64,000 nt of DNA from Kaistella gelatinilytica (GCF_015679325.1 NZ_JADPVI010000004.1:248001-312000), one strand, 5' to 3'; numbered from the stretch's first letter, positions 44,856 through 55,560 are shown. The notes: a model not told the origin generated them from the sequence alone. Numbers and translations: made by a program.

Positions 44856-47800
44856 ATGAATACACATATTAATCAGGTTTTTGCAAACCATTATCTTAAT
44901 TATAAAGATCAAAGTGTTGAGAACATTAAAAGAGATGCACGAGGACTACTGCATATTGTATCCGATTATGAGGGAAGGGTGGTATTTGAATTACTTCAAA
45001 ACGCGTTTGATAAAGCAGAAAAAAACATAGGTATTTTTATAAAAGATAATATTTTATATGTTGCCAACGACGGTATTAAATTTTCATATAATACAGAATT
45101 TGATTATAAAGATGGACATAATATCATCAGAGGTGATTTTCAATCGATTTGTTCCGTATATACTAGTACTAAATCAATTGCAAATGCTATAGGCAATAAA
45201 GGTATTGGGTTTAAGTCAACTTTTTCAATCGCTAAAAATCAAGATACAGATATAAAATATCCGACAAGATATGTGGAAATTTATACCAATGGAAATTTTA
45301 TAAAAAATACGGATACTAGTTGTGATAGTATTCAATGTGCATTCAGACTGTTCGAAATGATTCGAAATACAGATTTTATATCCGATTTAAAATTAGACAA
45401 AGATCTACTAAAAGCAAAAATTGATACTGCACGAGAAGAGTATCCGGATGTTGGAATACCTGGTTACTACTTTCCAATCGAAATAGATTGTCAAAGCAAT
45501 GCTTTTGTTAAAGATTTATTAAACAGATATGTAACTGTAATCGCAATACCTCTTGAGAAACCTTCGGCTATTGCAGAATTAATTAAGAGGAATATAATTG
45601 AGTCAGGAATTCATTTCAATTTTATTCAGCTAAAATTTCCAAAAGAATTTCATATTGTAGTAGAAATTAATGATGAAATCAATTATGAGGAAACAATAAA
45701 ATTAGGAGCTGCTAATTTAGTAAGTTGTAAAATTAATAATGACGAGTTAAGACTTTTGGCAGAGGCTGCGAATATAGAAATTGAAGATATTTCAATCGGA
45801 TTATTCTTTAGACAAGATGGTAAAGGTAAATTTTACAATTACTTGCCAACTGAAATTGATTCACCTTTTCCCAATGTTGATTTGCATGCCGATTTTAGAA
45901 CCACACTCAATAGAACAAACATAAATTGGAAAGGTGCTGTAGGAGAATATAATAAAGCGTTATTGCGATGTTGTTTGGAATTAATGTTCAGTTGTTGGAA
46001 TGATTCAATTGTTTTAAATAATAAGTATATTATAAAAAAGAATCAAAGTAACGTTTCTTGGGATATTAATTTTTTCAAACCAAATTTTTCAATTGAATCA
46101 TTAGAATGCTTATGCATTAGAGATCTTTTTAACATAACAGACGAAAGGTATAATCTTGACTTTTTAAATTTTTCTGAATGGACAGCTGTACATTCAAAAA
46201 AATATTTTGATAATAAGAACGAAAAATTAATTTTTACAAATTTTTATTCAATACTGTTAAAAATAATTCATTCTTTATCAAGCGATTATAAATTAAGTGC
46301 ATACAGCAGGGTTGAGGCTTTTGAGTTAGAAATAAAGCAACAGTTTGATAAATATGAAGTTAGATATTTACCAAATGTTGTTTCTAAAAAAGATGTTGAA
46401 GTTTTTTCTGTTTATGATGATATTCAAATTAGTCCTTTAATAAATTTATATTTTACAGAAGTTGAATTTAAAAAAGATTATATCGGAAATCAATTTAAAA
46501 AAAATTTAAGTATAAAAGACTTCGATAATCTTAATGAAGTTATTAAACATTTTAAACAATGTCAGTTTGATGGGGAGTTTAATTCAGACTCAATATCTGA
46601 AAGTAAGCAAATTAAATTGCTTCAAAACCTTTATAGCTTTTATTCTAGGAAAGATAAAAGTGAATTTTTATCGTCACATAGATATAACACAGCATTATCT
46701 GCTAGTTTAAGAGATAGTAATTCATTATCTAACCAAGCTAATTTTAGTGTTTCGACATTGTTTCTAAAAATGCACAACGGTAAATATAAGCCAGCACAAT
46801 TATGTTGTTTTGAAGAATTAGATATAGATTTTAGAAATGAAGTTACTGATAACCTGCAGTTTTATAAATTTTTAGGAGTTAGTGAATTTCGAAATTTCAA
46901 CGTTGTAGATCTCAGAATCTACAATGCGATCGAAGATGGTCTAGAATTTATTCCTACGATAATGGGATATAATTCATCAGATTCGATAAATGCAATGCTT
47001 CTTGAAAATTTAAGAATTATAAATTCTAAAAATTGTATTAATGTTCATCCTTCATTGGTCAATGATAATCATCCTAAAATATTCAAGAAAGTTTCTGTGT
47101 TCGATCAGGAGAAAAAAAATGAATTAGAAAATATTTTAGTAAAGAGATATGATGATTTTAATAAGACATACGTGGATGTTTTAAAAAATGAATTGTTAAC
47201 TAAGATCACTTTTACTAACGAGATTATAGCAGTTTATCCTTTGTTTTTCAAATTATTCTCAGATAATAACCTCTACATTATTTTCAATGGCGAAAGTTTA
47301 GAAATTGTAACGAATACTGATTTTATCATTGTGCAATCCAAATCAGATTTAATCTCTGCTATGAACTCAAATGTCAAATTTAATATTTTGGCTTATGAAG
47401 CAGAAAGAGGCTTATACAAAGATAATTTAAAACATAAAATTGCACAGTACTCAATTGACATCTCAAATAAGTCTAAATTGGAAAATTCAGAAGTGAAAGG
47501 ATTATTACTGGATAAGTTATCTTTTATTTTATATCGCATTTCCAAGTTAAAAACTTCTGATTTTAATTTTATTGAAAATGATAATTTTGATATACTAAAT
47601 AAAATTTCCGATTTGAAAATATTTAATGTATCAGAACTTAGAATCAAAAAAAAATTTGATAAGTTTCATCTGATCATGGAAGAATCCTACTTCATAGATC
47701 GCAGAGATTTACTAATAAGTGACGATTCAAAAAATGTCATTGCAAAAGGTTTATCGAAATATTTGTTTGGAACTGAAAATTATGCATCAGAATTAGAGGT

Positions 47801-48833
47801 AATTATTTTTCACACAGATAAATCAGATTTACTGAAGCAGGTTGATCCTTATGATTTTTCAGTTATTCAAAGTAAATACGATAATGTATATCTGGAGAAG
47901 AGAAAAGAGTTTTTTTTGCAGATTTTTACTCAATTTAAAGACATTGATGAAGATGATACAGAATGGTATGTATACAACCAATCATACAAAAGTGCTTCAT
48001 TGCAAACCTACATTGATCGTGGCGAAATTGATGACCTAATTAATTTTGTCAACACATTAAAATACAGTGAAATTTACAGGGAGTTAAATTTTAAATTACA
48101 AATCAACCTTGATAATACTGTCGAAGATTTGATATTTTATAAAGAAGAGGAGAATGATGAAATTGCATTTTTAACAAGGAAAATCGCAGAATCCACATTA
48201 AGAAAAGAAGTATTAAATATTGATGATTCATTTGGTGCCGTGCGAAATATTTCTTCACTGTTTAAGCCGAAAAAAATTAAAGTTTTTAATTTTGATAGTT
48301 CTTCAAGTGAAGAATTAGAAAGTATTGGCACTAATGGGGAGCATGATGTTTTACTGTACTATATAAACCAATTTAAGATTTTAAATTTGGATGATAAAAT
48401 AAGAACAATCGAAAGCATATATCAATTAATTTTATTGAAAGTAGAAAACGTATCCTATTTTCAGGATTTAAAAGTACTAATTCTTAATAATATTGAAGAG
48501 GAAGAAAACTATTTGCCCCATCTAATTCCCTTTATCTATATCACTAGTAAATATAAATTTTCTTACTTTGATTTAATAGGTTTTAAAGACTGTATTGCAT
48601 GTATGGTTGAAGTTAAGAGTACAACAAATTCAAATAACAAACATTTTTATTTTTCGAAAGCGGAGATCAATTGTGCTTTACAATATGATAATTATGAGAT
48701 TGTGAGGTGTACACCAGAAAACATAATTTTTTTAGGAAACCCAGTCAAGGATTTTCAAAGTAAATTAGTTAATTTTAAAAATGAAAAATACACATTAGAA
48801 CCGTTAAATTATAAAATAAGTTATAGTTCATGA
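44856..48833 (+). CDS. sacsin-like GHKL ATPase with C-terminal DUF3883
   Basis: A 1325-residue protein. The N-terminal histidine-kinase-type ATPase domain has the N box ELLQNAFDKA (residues 45-54), NDG (71-73) and a glycine motif GNKGIGFKS (113-121), as in sacsin and Hsp90. A long middle of low-complexity Asn/Lys/Ile sequence follows. The C-terminus ends in a DUF3883-type domain with VEVKSTT (about 1251) and a later AEINCA (about 1269), a pattern of ExK nuclease-like folds. The start codon of hsdR overlaps its stop (ATGA). A defence effector or remodeler tied to the RM complex is likely; the ATPase-nuclease pairing is inferred. Confidence 0.88.
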   Translation: MNTHINQVFANHYLNYKDQSVENIKRDARGLLHIVSDYEGRVVFELLQNAFDKAEKNIGIFIKDNILYVANDGIKFSYNTEFDYKDGHNIIRGDFQSICSVYTSTKSIANAIGNKGIGFKSTFSIAKNQDTDIKYPTRYVEIYTNGNFIKNTDTSCDSIQCAFRLFEMIRNTDFISDLKLDKDLLKAKIDTAREEYPDVGIPGYYFPIEIDCQSNAFVKDLLNRYVTVIAIPLEKPSAIAELIKRNIIESGIHFNFIQLKFPKEFHIVVEINDEINYEETIKLGAANLVSCKINNDELRLLAEAANIEIEDISIGLFFRQDGKGKFYNYLPTEIDSPFPNVDLHADFRTTLNRTNINWKGAVGEYNKALLRCCLELMFSCWNDSIVLNNKYIIKKNQSNVSWDINFFKPNFSIESLECLCIRDLFNITDERYNLDFLNFSEWTAVHSKKYFDNKNEKLIFTNFYSILLKIIHSLSSDYKLSAYSRVEAFELEIKQQFDKYEVRYLPNVVSKKDVEVFSVYDDIQISPLINLYFTEVEFKKDYIGNQFKKNLSIKDFDNLNEVIKHFKQCQFDGEFNSDSISESKQIKLLQNLYSFYSRKDKSEFLSSHRYNTALSASLRDSNSLSNQANFSVSTLFLKMHNGKYKPAQLCCFEELDIDFRNEVTDNLQFYKFLGVSEFRNFNVVDLRIYNAIEDGLEFIPTIMGYNSSDSINAMLLENLRIINSKNCINVHPSLVNDNHPKIFKKVSVFDQEKKNELENILVKRYDDFNKTYVDVLKNELLTKITFTNEIIAVYPLFFKLFSDNNLYIIFNGESLEIVTNTDFIIVQSKSDLISAMNSNVKFNILAYEAERGLYKDNLKHKIAQYSIDISNKSKLENSEVKGLLLDKLSFILYRISKLKTSDFNFIENDNFDILNKISDLKIFNVSELRIKKKFDKFHLIMEESYFIDRRDLLISDDSKNVIAKGLSKYLFGTENYASELEVIIFHTDKSDLLKQVDPYDFSVIQSKYDNVYLEKRKEFFLQIFTQFKDIDEDDTEWYVYNQSYKSASLQTYIDRGEIDDLINFVNTLKYSEIYRELNFKLQINLDNTVEDLIFYKEEENDEIAFLTRKIAESTLRKEVLNIDDSFGAVRNISSLFKPKKIKVFNFDSSSSEELESIGTNGEHDVLLYYINQFKILNLDDKIRTIESIYQLILLKVENVSYFQDLKVLILNNIEEEENYLPHLIPFIYITSKYKFSYFDLIGFKDCIACMVEVKSTTNSNNKHFYFSKAEINCALQYDNYEIVRCTPENIIFLGNPVKDFQSKLVNFKNEKYTLEPLNYKISYSS

Positions 48834-51800
48834 TTAACCCAATAGAGCGCATCACCCAAAAACGTATCATCCAATTGTTCACCGATCAATTGGGCTACAT
48901 CTACTATGGGAATTGGGAAGATCGTGCTACGAACAGCAATATAGAATCAACCTATCTCAAGAAGTTTTTGATAAAGAAAGGGTACGCAGATTCTTTGGTA
49001 GAAAAAGCCATCACTGAATTAACGCAGTTAGCCAGTTCCAATACCGGCAATTTATATGAGCGAAATCAAAAGATGTACAATCTTCTGCGTTATGGCGTGA
49101 AGGCGCGTCCGGAATTGGGAGAGCAGTTTGAAACTATTTTCCCGATTGATTGGAAGAATTGGGAAGAGAATGAATTTGGGATTGCGGAAGAAGTAACGCT
49201 TTATAATCACAAACACAATCGCCGTCCGGATCTGGTTCTGTACATCAACGGAATCGCTTTTGGCGTGCTCGAATTAAAAAGAGGAACCGTAGATATTGCG
49301 GAAAGTATTCGTCAGAATATTTCTAATCAACAGGAATTGTTTTCACAAAGATTTTTTACGACGGTTCAAATGATTTTGGCGGGAAACAATACCCAGGGTT
49401 TACGCTACGGCACAATCGAAACGCCCGAGAAATATTACCTTTCGTGGAAAGAAGATGAGCAGGATAATGAAGAGTACAAACTCGATAAATACCTGAAAAA
49501 ATTATGTGAGAAATCGCGCGTCATCGATTTGCTCTACAACGGAATTATATTTGACGCGGGTTGGAAGAAATTGCCACGTCCACATCAATATTTTGGTTTG
49601 AAGGCAGCGCAGGATTTTATAAAGCGCAGAGAAGGTGGAATTATCTGGCATACGCAAGGTTCGGGCAAATCTCTAATGATGGTGATGATTGGAAAGTGGA
49701 TTTTAGAAAACATTCCGAATTCCCGAATTGTCATCTTAACCGACCGCACGGAATTAGACGATCAGATCGAGCGGGTTTTTAATGATGTTGGTGAAACAGA
49801 TATTGCAAAAACAAAATCGGGAAAAGAATTGATGCATTATTTGCAGGCTTCTAAACCGCGATTAATCTGTTCTTTGATTCATAAATTTGGGAATAAAGAC
49901 GAAGGCGATTTTGAAGTTTTCATTAGAGAATTAAAAGATAATCCACTCACCACACAAGGCGAAATATTTGTTTTCGTAGATGAATGTCACCGGACGCAAA
50001 GTGGGAAGCTCAATGAAGCCATGAAAGCTATTTTGCATAATGCAGTTTTTATTGGTTTTACGGGAACGCCTTTATTGAAAGTCGATAAGAAAACAACGAC
50101 GGACGTTTTCGGACGTTATATTCATACTTATAAATTTAATGAAGCAGTTCAGGATGGAGTTGTAAAAGATTTGATGTATGAAGGAAGACAGATCGAGCAA
50201 AAATTGACTTCACAGAAAAAAGTCGATCAATGGTTTGATGCCAAAACACAAGGGCTCAATGATTTCCAGCGCAGTGCTTTGAAAAAGAAATGGGGAACCA
50301 TGCAAAATGTGTTGAGTTCAAAAGGACGCATGGAGAAAATTGTAGCAGACATTGTCGTTGATTTCAGTACCAAAGCACGATTAGCCAATCAAAATGGAAA
50401 TGCCATATTGGTGGCAGGAAGTATTTATGAAGCCGCGAAATATTACAGTCTTTTTCTGCAAACCGAATTGAAAGGAAAGTGTGCATTGGTTACTTCGTAC
50501 AATCCAAATGCAAGCGATATTTCTAAAGAAGACACTGGTGCAGAAACGGAAACTGATAAAGAATTTATTTATAAAATTTACACTGAATTATTAGAAAACG
50601 TAAGTACAAAAGGCAATAAATCAAAAACCGAAACTTACGAATCTGATGTAAAAGAATTATTCCGAAAACAACCCGCCAAAATGAAATTGCTGATTGTAGT
50701 TTCTAAACTTTTGACTGGATTTGATGCGCCACCTTGCAGTTATATTTACATAGATAAAAAGATGCAGGATCACACTTTATTTCAGGCGATTTGTCGGGTG
50801 AACAGATTGGATACGGATGACAAAGATTACGGCTATATCGTAGATTACATGGAATTATTTGGTAATGTAACCGATGCAATTGACGTTTATACTTCGGAGT
50901 TGGATAGTGAAGGTTTTACAAAAGAAGAGGTTTCTATTCAGTTGAAAGACCGGTTGAAAGTTGCGGCAGATCGGTTAGAAGTCGCTTTGGAAACTGTTGA
51001 AGCCTTGTGTGAAAATGTTCCCACTAAAAAAACAGATTTAGATTTCATTAAATATTTCTGTGGAAATACGGAAAACCCAAACGATTTGAAAGCAAATGAA
51101 TATAAACGGATGGCTTTGTATAAAGCGATTGTCGAATATATTCGTGCTTTTGCCAATATGACGACCGATTTTGAATTGGCTGGTTATCAGGAAAAGGAAA
51201 TTAAATATTTTAAAGACCGTTTGGATTTCTATTTAAATGTTCGCGAAGTGATCAGAATTGCAAGTAATGAAATCATCGATTTGAAAGTATATGAAGCAGA
51301 TATGCGTTTCTTATTAGATACTTATATCCGCGCTGAAGAGTCAGAAGTAATTTCTCCATTTGAGGATATTTCTTTATTAGATTTAATGGAAACGGATATG
51401 GATAAAGCGATTGACTCTTTGCCCAAATCTGTGAAAGGAAATAAAGAAGCTGTTGCGGAGGTTATTGAAAATAATGTAAGAAGTAAAATTGTAGAAGATC
51501 ATTTGCTGGATTCTAAATATTTTGATGAAATGTCGTTTCTTTTAGCAGAACTTATTGCGGCAAGAAAACGGGATTCCATTCTATATCAGGAATATTTATT
51601 GAAAATGGCGGAGTTAATTCGCATGGTCAATAAAGGTCAGAAAGACGATGTTCCAAAATCATTAAATACAAAAGGGAAAGTCGCTTTATATCATACTTTA
51701 GAAAATGAAGAATTGGCACTGGTTTGTGATCGCGAAGTTCAATATGCAAAACAGGAAGGTTTCAGAGATAATTTGATGAAGCAAAGAAAAGTTAAAAAAG

Positions 51801-51880
51801 CAATTAAAAAGGTTGTTAAAGATGATACTTTAGCAGAACAGGTTTATCAGATTATTGACCAGAATAAAGAAGATTATTAA
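48830..51880 (+). CDS. hsdR: type I restriction endonuclease subunit R
   Basis: A 1016-residue motor-nuclease. The N-terminal nuclease domain has D134...E148-x-K150 (RRPDLVLYINGIAFGVLELKR in two parts). The helicase part has Walker A WHTQGSGKSLM (about 275), FVDECHRTQSGK (Walker B, DECH box), GFTGTP, and the C-terminal VSKLLTGFDAPPCSYIYIDK and QAICRVNR motifs of the DEAD/SF2 fold, then a helical HsdM-binding tail. It translocates DNA and cuts at random sites when unmodified targets are found. Its ATG overlaps the sacsin-like gene stop. Confidence 0.96.
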   Translation: MINPIERITQKRIIQLFTDQLGYIYYGNWEDRATNSNIESTYLKKFLIKKGYADSLVEKAITELTQLASSNTGNLYERNQKMYNLLRYGVKARPELGEQFETIFPIDWKNWEENEFGIAEEVTLYNHKHNRRPDLVLYINGIAFGVLELKRGTVDIAESIRQNISNQQELFSQRFFTTVQMILAGNNTQGLRYGTIETPEKYYLSWKEDEQDNEEYKLDKYLKKLCEKSRVIDLLYNGIIFDAGWKKLPRPHQYFGLKAAQDFIKRREGGIIWHTQGSGKSLMMVMIGKWILENIPNSRIVILTDRTELDDQIERVFNDVGETDIAKTKSGKELMHYLQASKPRLICSLIHKFGNKDEGDFEVFIRELKDNPLTTQGEIFVFVDECHRTQSGKLNEAMKAILHNAVFIGFTGTPLLKVDKKTTTDVFGRYIHTYKFNEAVQDGVVKDLMYEGRQIEQKLTSQKKVDQWFDAKTQGLNDFQRSALKKKWGTMQNVLSSKGRMEKIVADIVVDFSTKARLANQNGNAILVAGSIYEAAKYYSLFLQTELKGKCALVTSYNPNASDISKEDTGAETETDKEFIYKIYTELLENVSTKGNKSKTETYESDVKELFRKQPAKMKLLIVVSKLLTGFDAPPCSYIYIDKKMQDHTLFQAICRVNRLDTDDKDYGYIVDYMELFGNVTDAIDVYTSELDSEGFTKEEVSIQLKDRLKVAADRLEVALETVEALCENVPTKKTDLDFIKYFCGNTENPNDLKANEYKRMALYKAIVEYIRAFANMTTDFELAGYQEKEIKYFKDRLDFYLNVREVIRIASNEIIDLKVYEADMRFLLDTYIRAEESEVISPFEDISLLDLMETDMDKAIDSLPKSVKGNKEAVAEVIENNVRSKIVEDHLLDSKYFDEMSFLLAELIAARKRDSILYQEYLLKMAELIRMVNKGQKDDVPKSLNTKGKVALYHTLENEELALVCDREVQYAKQEGFRDNLMKQRKVKKAIKKVVKDDTLAEQVYQIIDQNKEDY

Positions 51881-51881
51881 A

Positions 51882-52577
51882 ATGCGAACAGAGCATTTAG
51901 AAATTGGAGATTTGGAGGTTGAAGTAAAATTTAAACCTATCAAAAACCTGCACTTAAGTGTTCATCCACCACATGGAAAAGTGACAGTTTCATCTCCGGA
52001 GTATTTTGATCTAGAGAAAGTTCGGGTTTATCTTACCACGAAAATAGGCTGGATCAAGCGCGAACAAAAGAAAATCGCCAATCAGGAAAGAGAAGGTGAG
52101 AAATTGATGATTACGAGAGAAAGTCATTATTTTCTGGGGAAAAGATATTTGCTGAAAGTTACGGAAGCCAAAAGACCGTATATTGAAATTCATCATCATG
52201 TAATAGAACTTTTTTCTCCTGCGCATTACACCACTGTACAGAAACAAAAACAACTTGACAATTGGTACCGAAAAGAATTGAATACGGTTTTGGGAAAATT
52301 GTTAATGCACCATTTACCCATCATGAATCTGACCGTTGATACTTATAGTGTTCGAAAAATGAAAACCAAATGGGGGAGTTGTAACAATGAAAACAGAACG
52401 CTAAATTTTAATATTGAACTCATCAAAAAACCAATAGAATGTATCGACTACATCGTGGTGCATGAATTGGTTCATATATTAGAAAGGAATCATAACAAGA
52501 ATTTCATTATTCTTATGGATCGCTATTTACCGAATTGGCGAACTCAGAAAAAAATCTTAAATGATTTACCTATTTAA
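51882..52577 (+). CDS. YgjP/SprT-like (DUF45) M48-family metallopeptidase
   Basis: About 231 residues. The N-terminal half is a beta-rich domain (NLHLSVHPPHGKVTVSSPEYFD). The C-terminal part has a zinc motif HELVHILERNHNKNF (HExxH plus downstream His), together with KTKWGSCNNENRTLNFN, the DUF45 signature. Homologues often follow hsdR in type I operons. The role is unknown; some act as peptidases in DNA-repair contexts (SprT/Wss1). The start at 51882 gives MRTEHLEI and follows the hsdR stop by one nt. Confidence 0.88.
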   Translation: MRTEHLEIGDLEVEVKFKPIKNLHLSVHPPHGKVTVSSPEYFDLEKVRVYLTTKIGWIKREQKKIANQEREGEKLMITRESHYFLGKRYLLKVTEAKRPYIEIHHHVIELFSPAHYTTVQKQKQLDNWYRKELNTVLGKLLMHHLPIMNLTVDTYSVRKMKTKWGSCNNENRTLNFNIELIKKPIECIDYIVVHELVHILERNHNKNFIILMDRYLPNWRTQKKILNDLPI

Positions 52578-52585
52578 GTAAACTA

Positions 52586-52619
52586 CGCCACATTTCGGCG
52601 CAGTGATTTTCCATCTTTG
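52586..52619 (+). promoter_or_regulatory. operator-like element and -7 box of the AAA ATPase gene
   Basis: CGCCACATTTCGGCG (52586-52600), 11 nt, then CATCTTTG (52612-52619). Same arrangement as at 39377, 55587 and, diverged, 37276. Confidence 0.5.
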
Positions 52620-52638
52620 TAAAAATAAATAACAAAGC

Positions 52639-54300
52639 ATGGAAACAAAAATCACTTTCAACGTTTTAGAATGTATCGAAACCATTCACAAATTTTCTAA
52701 AGATTCCCATCTTCGTGAACCATTTTTCGAGTCGATTGAAAAAGAATTGGCGTCGCTTTGTCCGTATTTACAACTGAATAAAATAGAAGTTGTTTTATTT
52801 GCAAATGCGTTTGTTTATTGGTTTGAGGAAGCTTCCTTTACAAAAGTATTTCAGTATTTCGGAATGACCAGCTTTCAAGTGCTCAAATATCGGGAAGCCA
52901 TCGAAGTTTTGTATCAACGAAATCTTTTGATGAATAAAGAAAGCCGGAAAAGACAAATTTCTACCTATGAATTGTCGCAATCCGTAATCAACACCATTTC
53001 CAAAAATGAGCCTTTACAAATCTTTCAGAATAAAAACACTTCCAAAGAGAAAAATTTTGTTGATTTGCTCGAAGAATTTGATGGAATGAGCGATCAGTTG
53101 GATTCAAATATGATTCATCAATATGATTTTACGGATTATATAGGAACCCTTTGTGAAGAAAATTTGCACATGCCTATCTTTCGGGAAATTAAAAATTACA
53201 AGCTCGATCTTTTTGAAACCTTCTTCTTTTTAGATGCAATTTGGGATACCATTAGTTGTGGTGATAATGATTTTAATACCAATATTCAATCTACTGTTAA
53301 CGATTATTTTAAACAAAAAAGCCAAGCTTTATACAATATTAAAAAATTGGTAAACAAAGAAACGAAATTGAGCAAGTTGGGTTTAATCGAAATATCCAAT
53401 CAAAGTTTCGCCAACAAACCACACGCAAAACTCACTAAGAAAGTAATAGATTTCCTTCGAGATCATCAAGATTTATTAATTGATGACGTTTCAAATGAAA
53501 ATTCAAAATTGATTCTGGCTAAAAATATTCAGCAGAAAAAACTCTTTTTTAATAAAGATGAGAGTACGCAATTAAATCAAATTTCCGCTATTTTGGAAGA
53601 TCAGAAGTTCAAAGAAATGCAAATTCGATTAAAAGAAAGAGCAATGCCAATTGGGATTACAGCCATTCTTCACGGCGTTCCTGGAACGGGAAAAACAGAA
53701 AGTGTATATCAATTAGCAAAAAATTCTGGACGAAATATTTTTAAAGTAGATATTTCCGAAACTAAAAGCATGTGGTTTGGCGAAAGTCAGAAATTGGTGA
53801 AAAAGATTTTCACGCAATATGAAGACATGAAAAAAACAGAAAAATTGTGTCCCATTTTGCTATTCAATGAAGCAGATGCCATTATTGGCAAACGAAAATC
53901 TGCCGGAAGTAGCACTATTGCAGATACTGAAAATGCCATTCAAAATATCATTTTAGAGGAAATGGAAAAGTTTGATGGAATTCTTTTCGCAACAACAAAT
54001 TTGGTAGAAAATATGGATGGCGCTTTTGAACGTCGCTTTTTATTTAAAGTCAAATTCGAGCAACCATCCACAGAAAATTCTGCAAAAATATGGCGAGAGA
54101 AATTTCCTCATTTATCTTAAAAAGAGAGCGAAACATTAGCAGAAAGTTTTAATTTTTCTGGTGGAGAAATGGAAAACATTGCCCGAAAATGTGCGATGCA
54201 AGAAATTCTATCGGGTGAAAAACTTCATTTTGAAGAAATTATAAACCTTTGTAAAAATGAAAAGTGGAGTGGTGAAGTGAGAGGTAGAATTGGATTTTAA
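52639..54300 (+). pseudogene. AAA ATPase split by an in-frame TAA
   Basis: An AAA-type ATPase with an N-terminal helical region and an ATPase core: Walker A HGVPGTGKTES (about 347), Walker B LLFNEADAI and arginine finger region AFERRFLFKVKFEQPS. A TAA at 54118-54120 ends the frame after 493 residues. Downstream, the same frame continues open for 59 codons (KESETLAESFNFSGGEMEN... to RGRIGF) and reads as the missing C-terminal lid. So the gene is probably interrupted by one nonsense codon (554 codons with the stop position counted). The shortened protein lacks the lid's sensor-2 segment. Confidence 0.75.
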
Positions 54301-54421
54301 ATTTTGATCAAAATAGATGATTTAAAGAATTTAGTTATGATACTTTTAGTTGCAAAATTTTCTATCTTTAATTAAAACTTAAAAAGAATAATAAAAACTG
54401 ATTTTTAAAATTGTGTAAATT

Positions 54422-55111
54422 ATGATTAATTTAAATTCGCAAATTGCAAAATTAATTGACATCGAAAAAGAAATATGCACATTTCCTAATACAATGGTAG
54501 ATGGAGCGATTAATAATGAAGTATTTTTGAATAGCAAATATAAAATCGCATGGTTTTTAAAAGAATCTTATTCTGAGGATGATGGATCTCAATACTATCG
54601 TGATTTATTTACCGCCGAAAATTTATATGAAGATTTTTTTAAAAATGTTGCAACTCCAACTTGGCATCCAATTATTTATATTTCTTATGCAATATTAAAC
54701 AATTTTCAAAAATGGAATGATTTACCAGATATTAAGGAATTTCCGCAGATGGCTGAAGTTATACATAATATCGCAATATTAAATGCAAATAAGGAATACT
54801 CTAAAACTGGCACTTTTACAACAGATGATAATTTGAAAAAAGGTTTTGAGAAATTTAAATCAATCATTTTAAGACAGATAAATATACTAAATCCTGATAT
54901 TTTAATTTTTGGAAATACTTTTCATTTGTATAAAGAAATTTTTGTAACAGATGAAGATAAAATAGAAGAGCTTTCTACTAATGGTTTACTTCATACGTAT
55001 TATAAAAATGGAAAAATCTATTTAGATGCTTATCATCCTGCGAGTAGAAAAAAAGATTATGTAAATTCAATAATTATCGCTGTAGAAAAACTTCAGAATA
55101 AAATAAGATAA
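54422..55111 (+). CDS. uracil-DNA-glycosylase-like fold protein
   Basis: A 229-residue protein with YKIAWFLKESYSEDDG near residue 40, NPDILIFGNTFHLYKEI near residue 160 and DAYHPASRKKDY near residue 200. These resemble motifs of the uracil-DNA-glycosylase fold (first strand, central strand, HPS-like loop), but the catalytic Asp and the standard GQDPYP box are not visible, so the activity may differ. AT-rich. One nt overlap with the next gene indicates an operon. A DNA-repair or defence-related role is only inferred. Confidence 0.6.
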   Translation: MINLNSQIAKLIDIEKEICTFPNTMVDGAINNEVFLNSKYKIAWFLKESYSEDDGSQYYRDLFTAENLYEDFFKNVATPTWHPIIYISYAILNNFQKWNDLPDIKEFPQMAEVIHNIAILNANKEYSKTGTFTTDDNLKKGFEKFKSIILRQINILNPDILIFGNTFHLYKEIFVTDEDKIEELSTNGLLHTYYKNGKIYLDAYHPASRKKDYVNSIIIAVEKLQNKIR

Positions 55112-55560
55112 TGAGAACAATTGATATCATAGCTCAGCTAAAACAAAACATTCTTAAAATTCAGAATTCGGTTTCATTGGATGATGTAAAGGAACTCGAA
55201 TTTTACGATTTTCAAATCATTAATACCATTTTTTATTATGGGTTGGAAAATAAATATTCAACCGACGGTTTTCCCGACAGATATAGTAAACTCATTAAAA
55301 AAGAAGATGAAGATTTTGAGGACTTTCTAAATTATGATGTTAAATCCTATTATGTTTATAAAATCGCTTTGCAATACGATGATGTTTTCCAAATGGTGAA
55401 AATCTATTTTAATGATTCCGATATTGATTACAAGGATGAAAAATGTAAGGAAGACTTATTAATTAGCATTAAAATTCTGGAAAGTGAAGGTATTAATTTA
55501 ATTTTTAATCCAGAAAGTTTTGGAACTATTCCACTATTTAGACCGAAACTTCCTCGTTGA
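55111..55560 (+). CDS. uncharacterised protein
   Basis: A 149-residue soluble acidic protein with no recognised motif. It contains DVKELEFYDFQIINTIFYYGLENK and EDEDFEDFLNYDVKSYYVYKIALQYDD. The final Pro/Arg-rich tail (LFRPKLPR) is unusual. Its start overlaps the stop of the UDG-like gene (TAATG), so the two are translated together and probably work together. Transcription then stops before the second WYL gene, which has its own promoter. Confidence 0.6.
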   Translation: MRTIDIIAQLKQNILKIQNSVSLDDVKELEFYDFQIINTIFYYGLENKYSTDGFPDRYSKLIKKEDEDFEDFLNYDVKSYYVYKIALQYDDVFQMVKIYFNDSDIDYKDEKCKEDLLISIKILESEGINLIFNPESFGTIPLFRPKLPR

